From: Pseudomonas sp. P8_241
Lineage (GTDB): Bacteria > Pseudomonadota > Gammaproteobacteria > Pseudomonadales > Pseudomonadaceae
Reading direction: 5' to 3'
Length of the DNA: 64,000 nt
NCBI RefSeq assembly: GCF_034008315.1
Contig: NZ_CP125377.1
Coordinates: 2,864,001-2,928,000, forward strand
Shown: one piece after another, positions 58,817 to 64,000 of the stretch
How positions within the stretch are numbered: the first letter of the stretch is position 1
Layout: each line of letters opens with the position of its first letter
Translations under genes and position numbers: made by a program
The notes under the pieces: model-generated
Told to the model about the DNA's origin: nothing
The model's input: only the letters and a program-made list of their open reading frames with translations
Databases searched by the model: none

Positions 58817-59563
58817 TCAAGGGCGATAAAGATGCGCATGCCCGGCACGATACAGCGATGACTCGCTGAAGTGATCACTGCCCAACACCCGTCCTACCAG
58901 AATCAACGCCGTACGACGAAACCCCTTCGCTTCAACCTTGCCGACAATATCTGCCAGCGTTCCCACCACCCAATCCTGATCCGGCCAACTCGCGCGGTGC
59001 ACCACTGCAATCGGGCAATCGACGCCGTAATGCGGCACCAACTGGGCAACAATCTTCACCAGATGATTAACCCCCAGATGGATCGCCATGGTCGCGCCGT
59101 GCTGCGCCAGGCTTGAGAATTCCTCGCCCGGTGGCATGGCGGTCTTGTCGGCGTAGCGGGTCAGGATCACGCTTTGCGAAATGTCCGGCAGCGTGAGCTC
59201 GGTACCCAGCAGCGCTGCACACGCGGCGGTGGCGGTGACGCCAGGGACGATTTCGAACGGGATGCCCAGCTCACGCAAATAACGAATCTGCTCGCCAATG
59301 GCGCCATACAGGCTCGGATCGCCGGAATGCACTCGCGCCACATCCTGACCTTTGGCGTGGGCGGCCTTGATCAGGTCGATGATCTGTTCAAGGTGCAGTT
59401 CGGCGCTGTTGACCACCTGTTCGGCACAATGACCTTCCAGAACCGCAGCGGGAACCAGTGAGCCGGCGTAGATGATCACCGGGCAGCTGCGAATCAGTCG
59501 CTGGCCTTTGACGGTGATCAGTTCCGGGTCGCCGGGACCTGCGCCAATAAAGTAGACGGTCAT
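58817..59563 (-). CDS. cobM: Precorrin-4 C11-methyltransferase
   Basis: 248 residues, the usual length. It methylates C-11 of precorrin-4 with S-adenosylmethionine in the aerobic cobalamin route. The tetrapyrrole methylase signature is clear: YFIGAGPGDPELITVKG at the start, VARVHSGDPSLYGAIGEQI, VPGVTATAACAALL and HRASWPDQDWVVGTL. The start at 59563 has AGGAAC upstream and begins the first strand; an upstream open frame to 59683 adds a non-family extension. It is last in cbtB-cbtA-cobE-cobM. Confidence 0.95.
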   Translation of the reverse strand: MTVYFIGAGPGDPELITVKGQRLIRSCPVIIYAGSLVPAAVLEGHCAEQVVNSAELHLEQIIDLIKAAHAKGQDVARVHSGDPSLYGAIGEQIRYLRELGIPFEIVPGVTATAACAALLGTELTLPDISQSVILTRYADKTAMPPGEEFSSLAQHGATMAIHLGVNHLVKIVAQLVPHYGVDCPIAVVHRASWPDQDWVVGTLADIVGKVEAKGFRRTALILVGRVLGSDHFSESSLYRAGHAHLYRP

Positions 59564-59645
59564 CGTCGGTTCCTGTGGGATAAAGGGGCTGAACAGGGCT
59601 TCAGATGAAGAATGTTCATGATCGAGAGCGGGGATTATCGGGGTT

Positions 59646-60059
59646 TCAGGCCGCGCCGGCCAATGCCAGGGTTGCCTGGGCATATTTTTGACGTGGAATC
59701 AGCAATTTTGCCGGGCCTTGAGCCAGTTGTTCAGCCAGAGCCAGCGCAGCGCTTTCCGCTACGCCATAACAACCGGTGCGCTCGAAGGCGATTTGCGATT
59801 GATGACTTAGCTGGTGCTCATAAGCTGCAAGTTCTTCGCAACTGAAGTACTGCAACGGCAGTGCCAGTTGATTTGCCAACTCGATCAGAGCGGGTTCATC
59901 GCGCTTCAAATCGATGCTGGCCAGCGCTTTGATTTCATGCCGTGCGATCTGGTGCGCTGCCAACGCCTGATCGAGCAGCGCCAACAACGTACTGACGGGG
60001 CAGCCGCGCTGGCAGCCCAGACCGACGACCAGCGTCGGCGCTGCGCTGTTTTCAGTCAT
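59646..60059 (-). CDS. cobE: CobE / CbiG C-terminal domain protein
   Basis: 137 residues related to the C-terminal domain of CbiG. It has VVGLGCQRGCPVSTLLAL at the start, SIDLKRDEPALIELA in the middle and FERTGCYGVAESAALA near the end. CobE is needed for aerobic cobalamin synthesis, but its exact step is not settled. The start at 60059 overlaps the cbtA stop as ATGA. Confidence 0.9.
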   Translation of the reverse strand: MTENSAAPTLVVGLGCQRGCPVSTLLALLDQALAAHQIARHEIKALASIDLKRDEPALIELANQLALPLQYFSCEELAAYEHQLSHQSQIAFERTGCYGVAESAALALAEQLAQGPAKLLIPRQKYAQATLALAGAA

Positions 60060-60769
60060 GCGTGGTATTGGCCGTCGCTTTTGCGGCGGAACAACCAGGC
60101 GCTGATCAGGCCAAGGGCCAGCCAGAACGCCACGTTGGTCAACTGCGAAGCGATTTTGAATTGGGCCTCCAGTGCTTCGGGAGCGAGCATCGAATGCACC
60201 TCCGGTTGTGGTGCGCCAATCACATGCGGAACAGCGAGGATCGCCATCCCCAGGACTTTCATCAACCAGTGGCGGCTGAAGGCGATCAAGGCGATGCCGA
60301 CGGCGGTAGAAGAGGCGGTGCCGATCCACCACATTTGCCGTTGTGCCAGATCGGCCGCAGCGGTGCCCGGCAGTTCTGGTGGCAGGCCAAGTGTTGGCGC
60401 AAGCACGAAGGTTGCGTAACCGGCCAAACCCCAGAGCAGGCCCTGGGAAGTTTTGGTCGGTGCGCGCAGGGTGTACAGGCCCGCCAGCATCAGGGCAAAA
60501 CCGACAGCGACCACCAGATTACCGCCGGTGGTCGACAGTACACGCTGCCAGCCGTCTTCTGGCTCCCAGGCTTCGGCGTCATGAGTGTGGGCGGCGACTG
60601 CACCTTCGGTGTGAGCGTGTTCGTGGACCTCAACGGCAGCCGGTCCGGATCTTTCGTAGGTTTCGGCCTGCAGAATCAGCGGCGAAACCCAGAAGCTTTG
60701 CAGCAGGGTGAGCAACAGGGCGGCCAACAGTCCAGTGAAACCAGCGGTTTGCGCGATACGCTTGATCAT
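60056..60769 (-). CDS. cbtA: CbtA, putative cobalt transporter subunit
   Basis: 237 residues with about five to six membrane helices (TGLLAALLLTLLQSFW, LVVAVGFALMLAGLYTL, GLAGYATFVLAPTLGLPP, IGTASSTAVGIALIAF, MAILAVPHVIGAP, FWLALGLISAWLF). A periplasmic or loop region is rich in histidine (VHEHAHTEGAVAAHTHDAE) and could bind cobalt. CbtA is known as a B12-riboswitch-controlled family paired with CbtB. The start at 60769 gives the family opening IKRIAQTAGF. It lies 11 bp after cbtB. Confidence 0.92.
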   Translation of the reverse strand: MIKRIAQTAGFTGLLAALLLTLLQSFWVSPLILQAETYERSGPAAVEVHEHAHTEGAVAAHTHDAEAWEPEDGWQRVLSTTGGNLVVAVGFALMLAGLYTLRAPTKTSQGLLWGLAGYATFVLAPTLGLPPELPGTAAADLAQRQMWWIGTASSTAVGIALIAFSRHWLMKVLGMAILAVPHVIGAPQPEVHSMLAPEALEAQFKIASQLTNVAFWLALGLISAWLFRRKSDGQYHA

Positions 60770-60780
60770 GTCATCAGGTC

Positions 60781-60972
60781 TCAATGGCACGGGAACGCGG
60801 CGCTGTGACGGGTATCGTGCGCGGCATTGTGTACCGCTTCGATGTGCGAGAAACCGGCGAAATACACAAGGCAGGCACCCAGGATCGACGCGAAAATGGC
60901 GGCGGTCATACGTTGGGTCAAGGTAGAAGTGGTGCTGGCGCTGGTGTGTTCGGCGCTGCTGGTGATCGACAT
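60781..60972 (-). CDS. cbtB: CbtB, small histidine-tailed cobalt transport protein
   Basis: 63 residues: a serine/threonine-rich N-terminus, one membrane helix (MTAAIFASILGACLVYFAGF) and a histidine-rich tail (SHIEAVHNAAHDTRHSAAFPCH, with five His; quoted in part). This is the CbtB layout. It starts the operon directly behind the minus-strand cobalamin riboswitch; GAGGGAAA lies upstream of the start at 60972. Confidence 0.93.
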   Translation of the reverse strand: MSITSSAEHTSASTTSTLTQRMTAAIFASILGACLVYFAGFSHIEAVHNAAHDTRHSAAFPCH

Positions 60973-61104
60973 GGCGTTTCCCTCTGGTCTGTCAGCGGGG
61001 AATAAGGGCGCATGCAAAACCCGGCACGAACGGGCGCGCAAGGGGGTGCAAACAGCGCCCGCCCACCGCGGGTTTGTTGTTCAGTGAACGTACAGGTCAC
61101 TTTG

Positions 61105-61308
61105 TGTTGCGGGCCGGTCTCCGGGCTCACGAGGGGCGCCAGGCATTTGCCTGAACCTGAAAGCATCACCTTCCCATGCCGCAGTGGCACAGTGGTTTTG
61201 ACGCTTCACTCGCTTACCGTTGCGGGGGCAGCACCGGACTGACATGGCTTTGGAGTAAAGCACATGATTCACCGGTTTCCCGTTTCACCCTGTGAAGGGC
61301 ACCCGTAA
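61105..61308 (-). promoter_or_regulatory. Cobalamin riboswitch of the cbtB-cbtA-cobE-cobM operon
   Basis: Read on the minus strand, it shows the conserved core GCTGCCCCCGCAACGGTAAG (61213-61232) and the B12 box AGCCCGGAGACCGGCC (61111-61126), with the paired GGGTG / CACCC stem at the 5' end near 61288-61307. Adenosylcobalamin binding would sequester the ribosome-binding site or terminate transcription, shutting off cobalt uptake when B12 is plentiful. It ends about 130 bases before cbtB. Confidence 0.92.
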
Positions 61309-61454
61309 CAAAGCGTGTAGGAGAGCATGGGCGAGGCGTTCGCGTCAATTGGCAGTGGTTCTCACTTGGCGTCTTCTGTTGATTTGCACTTTGTAGGAAG
61401 GAGGCGCTCTCAGTGATTGACCCGCCCCAATACGATGCGTAGCCTTGCGCATTC

Positions 61455-61645
61455 GAGGTTCTTCGGCGTTTGTCGAAGCTAAGAAGGGAACGCGGTCGAT
61501 GCCGCGGCTGCCCCCGCAACTGTGAACGGTGATGTTCGCTGCCACGCCACTGCACGCTCAACCCTTGAGCCCGCGGGAAGGCGCAGTGAATGCCAGGCCC
61601 AAGGCCGGCACGCCGTCAGCCAGGAGACCTGCCTCGATACAGATT
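61455..61645 (+). promoter_or_regulatory. Cobalamin riboswitch of the cobW-cobN operon
   Basis: On the plus strand, GAGGTTCTTCGGCG near the 5' end (61455-61468), the core GCTGCCCCCGCAACTGTGA (61507-61525) and the B12 box AGCCAGGAGACCTGCC (61618-61633) are in the canonical order. The loop segment between core and B12 box contains the usual variable stems. About 115 bases separate it from cobW, enough for an expression platform. Confidence 0.92.
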
Positions 61646-61750
61646 CTCACTACAACCGGGCGGGGTGATCCGGTGGCGAACGCTTCCGGCGCGTGTGCAC
61701 GTGGCCGGCTCTCGTCCCGTATGCCCGCCTCCAAAGCCAAAGGGTATCCG

Positions 61751-62818
61751 ATGAAAACACTGGCCAAACTCCCCGTCACGATCGTCACCGGCTTCCTCGG
61801 CTCGGGCAAGACCACCTTGCTGCGGCACATGCTCGACAACGCCCAGGGTCGCCGCATTGCGGTGATCGTCAACGAGTTCGGTGAGCTGGGCATCGACGGC
61901 GAAATCCTCAAGCAGTGCTCCATCGGTTGCACCGAAGAAGAAGCCAACGGCCGTGTCTACGAACTGGCCAACGGCTGCCTGTGCTGCACCGTCCAGGAAG
62001 AGTTCTTCCCGGTGATGCGCGAACTGGTCGCCCGTCGTGGTGATCTCGACCACATCCTCATTGAAACGTCGGGACTGGCGCTGCCAAAACCGTTGGTGCA
62101 AGCGTTCCAGTGGCCGGAAATCCGCAGCGCCTGCACCGTCGACGCGGTGATCACCGTGGTCGATAGCCCGGCCGTCGCGGCCGGTACTTTCGCCGCTTTT
62201 CCGGATCAGGTCGACGCGCAGCGCAAACTCGACCCGAACCTGGACCACGAATCGCCGCTGCACGAACTGTTTGCCGACCAATTGGCCAGCGCCGATCTGG
62301 TGATCCTCAACAAAGCCGACCTGATCAACCCGCAAGATCTGGCCCGGGTACGCGCAGAAGTCGCCGAAGAGCTGCCGCCTGCGGTGAAGATCATCGAAGC
62401 CAGCAGCGGTCGCTTGCCACTGGACGTGTTGATCGGCCTCGGCGCCGGCTCCGAAGAGCACATCGACAGCCGTCACAGCCACCACGATCACCATCTTGAC
62501 GGCGATGATCATGACGACCACGATCACGACGCCTTCGATTCGATCTCCATCGAACTGCCGCAAGCAGACGAAAGCCTGCTGATGGATGCACTGACCCAGT
62601 TGGTGGTCCAGCATGGCATCCTGCGGGTCAAAGGTTTCGCCGCGATCCCGAACAAACCGATGCGCCTGCTGATCCAGGGCGTGGGCACGCGTTTCGATAA
62701 ACACTTCGATCGCCAGTGGGGGACCGACGAGGCGCGCAGCACGCGCCTGGTGCTGATCGGCCAGGCACTGGATGCCGCCACGCTCGAAGCGCAATTGCGC
62801 GCCGCGCTCAGCGTGTAG
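61751..62818 (+). CDS. cobW: CobW, metal chaperone GTPase of cobalamin synthesis
   Basis: 355 residues of the G3E GTPase family. Walker A is GFLGSGKTT (residues 14-22), the metal-binding CxCC lies in ANGCLCCT, the switch region has LIETSGLALPKPL, and the base-recognition motif is LNKADL. A histidine/aspartate-rich loop (HSHHDHHLDGDDHDDHDHD) near residue 240 separates the GTPase and C-terminal CobW domains. It is thought to deliver cobalt to CobN. The start at 61751 has AAAGGG 6 bases upstream; an open frame to 61529 runs through the riboswitch and is not used. cobN follows after 2 bp. Confidence 0.95.
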   Translation: MKTLAKLPVTIVTGFLGSGKTTLLRHMLDNAQGRRIAVIVNEFGELGIDGEILKQCSIGCTEEEANGRVYELANGCLCCTVQEEFFPVMRELVARRGDLDHILIETSGLALPKPLVQAFQWPEIRSACTVDAVITVVDSPAVAAGTFAAFPDQVDAQRKLDPNLDHESPLHELFADQLASADLVILNKADLINPQDLARVRAEVAEELPPAVKIIEASSGRLPLDVLIGLGAGSEEHIDSRHSHHDHHLDGDDHDDHDHDAFDSISIELPQADESLLMDALTQLVVQHGILRVKGFAAIPNKPMRLLIQGVGTRFDKHFDRQWGTDEARSTRLVLIGQALDAATLEAQLRAALSV

Positions 62819-62820
62819 CC

Positions 62821-64000
62821 ATGCACCTGCTCAGGACCCAGCCCGGCGGTTTTGTGTCGCAAGACAACATTGCCGACCTCGGACAAACCCCCGCCGAACT
62901 GGTGATCCTGTGCAGCGGCGACTCCAGCCTGGCGCTGCTCGCCGAAGCGGCGCAGCAGTTGCCCGACGATTATCCCAGCGTGCGTCTCGCCAACCCGATG
63001 CAGGTGCAGAATCACGCCTCGGTGGATCTGTACGTCGACGAAGTGCTGCGTCACGCCAAAGTGATCCTGATTTCATTGCACGGCGGTATCGCCTATTGGC
63101 GTTACGGCGTTGAGCGGTTGGTCGAACTGTCGCAGCGCGGCGTGCAATTGATTCTGGTGCCGGGAGATGATCGTCCGGATCCGGAACTCAGTGATCTGAG
63201 CACCGTGTCCCCTGAAGACCGCGACCGCCTCTGGCATTTCCTGCGCCAGGGCGGCATGGCCAATGCGCTGGATCTGTTCCGTTGTCTGGCCGGACGGTGG
63301 CTGGGGCGCGACTTCGCATGGTCCGAACCACAAATCCTGCCGCGCACAGCGATCTATCACCCGAAAAAAAGCCCGGCCACATTGAGCGATTGGCAAGCCG
63401 ACTGGCAGGCTGATCAACCGGTGGCGGGAGTGCTGTTCTATCGCTCGCATTTGCAGGCGGCGAATACCGGTTTCATTGATGTTTTCTGTCAGCGCCTGCA
63501 AGCGGCGGGGTTGAACCCGTTGCCGATTGCGCTGGCCAGTCTGAAAGAACCCGGCTGCCTCTCGGTGGTCGAGGACTGGCTGGATGAGGTCGAGGCCGGG
63601 GTCATTTTGAACACCACCGGATTCGCCCAGTCCAGCCCGGAAGCGCCGCACTTGCGTCCGTTTCGTCGCAATATCCCGGTGATCCAGGCGATTTGCGCCC
63701 AGGACAACGAGCCAGGCTGGCGTGCCAGCGAACAAGGCCTCGGTCCGCGTGATCTGGCGATGCACATCGCCTTGCCGGAACTGGACGGGCGGATCATCAG
63801 CCGCCCGATCAGCTTCAAGGACCTGGCGTGGCGCAGCGAGCGCAGCCAGTCGGATGTGGTCTGCTATCGGCCCGCACCCGAGCGCATGGATTTCGTGGCG
63901 CAGTTGGCGCGGCGCTGGATCGATCTGGCGCGGGTGCCGAACAGTGAAAAACGCGTCGCGCTGATTCTGGCCAATTATCCGACCCGCGACGGTCGCATCG
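62821..64000 (+). CDS. cobN: Aerobic cobaltochelatase large subunit CobN, 3' end beyond the window
   Basis: At least 393 residues are visible; complete CobN proteins have about 1250. It inserts cobalt into hydrogenobyrinic acid a,c-diamide together with CobS and CobT. The visible N-terminal part has the CobN/BchH opening pattern: LVILCSGDSSLALLAEAA, ISLHGGIAYWRYGVERL, WLGRDFAWSEPQ, AGVLFYRSHLQAANTGFIDVF (quoted in part) and VILNTTGFAQSS. The start at 62821 is an ATG only 2 bp after the cobW stop, so it is translationally coupled to cobW and under the same riboswitch. Confidence 0.95.
   Translation, partial: MHLLRTQPGGFVSQDNIADLGQTPAELVILCSGDSSLALLAEAAQQLPDDYPSVRLANPMQVQNHASVDLYVDEVLRHAKVILISLHGGIAYWRYGVERLVELSQRGVQLILVPGDDRPDPELSDLSTVSPEDRDRLWHFLRQGGMANALDLFRCLAGRWLGRDFAWSEPQILPRTAIYHPKKSPATLSDWQADWQADQPVAGVLFYRSHLQAANTGFIDVFCQRLQAAGLNPLPIALASLKEPGCLSVVEDWLDEVEAGVILNTTGFAQSSPEAPHLRPFRRNIPVIQAICAQDNEPGWRASEQGLGPRDLAMHIALPELDGRIISRPISFKDLAWRSERSQSDVVCYRPAPERMDFVAQLARRWIDLARVPNSEKRVALILANYPTRDGRI

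Noticed and set aside
61529..61750. N-terminal extension of cobW by 74 codons
   Set aside because: It would translate the cobalamin riboswitch. The start at 61751 has a ribosome-binding site and gives the family N-terminus before the Walker A motif.

Overview
The window reads as chromosomal DNA of a Pseudomonas of the fluorescens/putida lineage. The signs are high GC, gene content (cti, an imuA-imuB-dnaE2 cassette with its own LexA, a PrtD-type type I secretion system, a siroheme-type cysI followed by a DUF934 gene) and many short inverted repeats of the 'GTAGGAGCGAGC...GCTCGC' type that fluorescent pseudomonads carry between genes. No rRNA, tRNA, CRISPR array, transposase or phage gene was seen. 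This is the strongest inference available without a database search.

Layout. 1-3.1 kb: the 3' part of a ProA-like dehydrogenase, then a cyanate detoxification locus (carbonic anhydrase and cyanase on the minus strand, divergent from CynR). 3.2-4.6 kb: a small hypothetical protein, a poorly coding stretch and a GNAT acetyltransferase. 4.65-20.6 kb: a complete type I secretion system (outer-membrane, adaptor and ABC proteins, minus strand) divergent from its probable cargo, a 3614-residue secreted protein with two tandem animal-type haem peroxidase modules, Ig-like domains and RTX calcium-binding repeats. 20.7-28.5 kb: topB, then the SOS mutagenesis operon lexA2-imuA-imuB-dnaE2. 28.7-36.4 kb: a PAS hybrid histidine kinase, then on the minus strand a six-gene, translationally coupled stressosome-like operon: RsbR, RsbS, RsbT, a HATPase-PP2C phosphatase, a histidine kinase and a hybrid kinase. 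No sigma-B-type gene is present.

36.6-43.4 kb: small stress or envelope proteins (DUF4142, DUF465), a strictosidine-synthase-like protein coupled to a fatty-acid-hydroxylase/SRPBCC fusion, a LysR regulator, an SCP2 protein, a histidine phosphatase and SohB. 43.6-47.5 kb: a 1291-residue DUF6543/leucine-rich-repeat toxin-like protein whose C-terminus looks like a novel-E3-ligase (NEL) domain that stops before the catalytic cysteine. 47.6-51.5 kb: DUF934 and cysI (sulfite reduction), a 37-residue membrane peptide, a periplasmic binding protein and DUF2970.

51.7-64 kb is rich in cobalamin genes. It holds B12-dependent methionine synthase metH, then cti and nfuA, then two divergent B12 operons: cbtB-cbtA-cobE-cobM on the minus strand and cobW-cobN on the plus strand. 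Each is preceded by its own cobalamin riboswitch, and the two riboswitches sit back to back at 61.1-61.65 kb. cobN runs off the window end.
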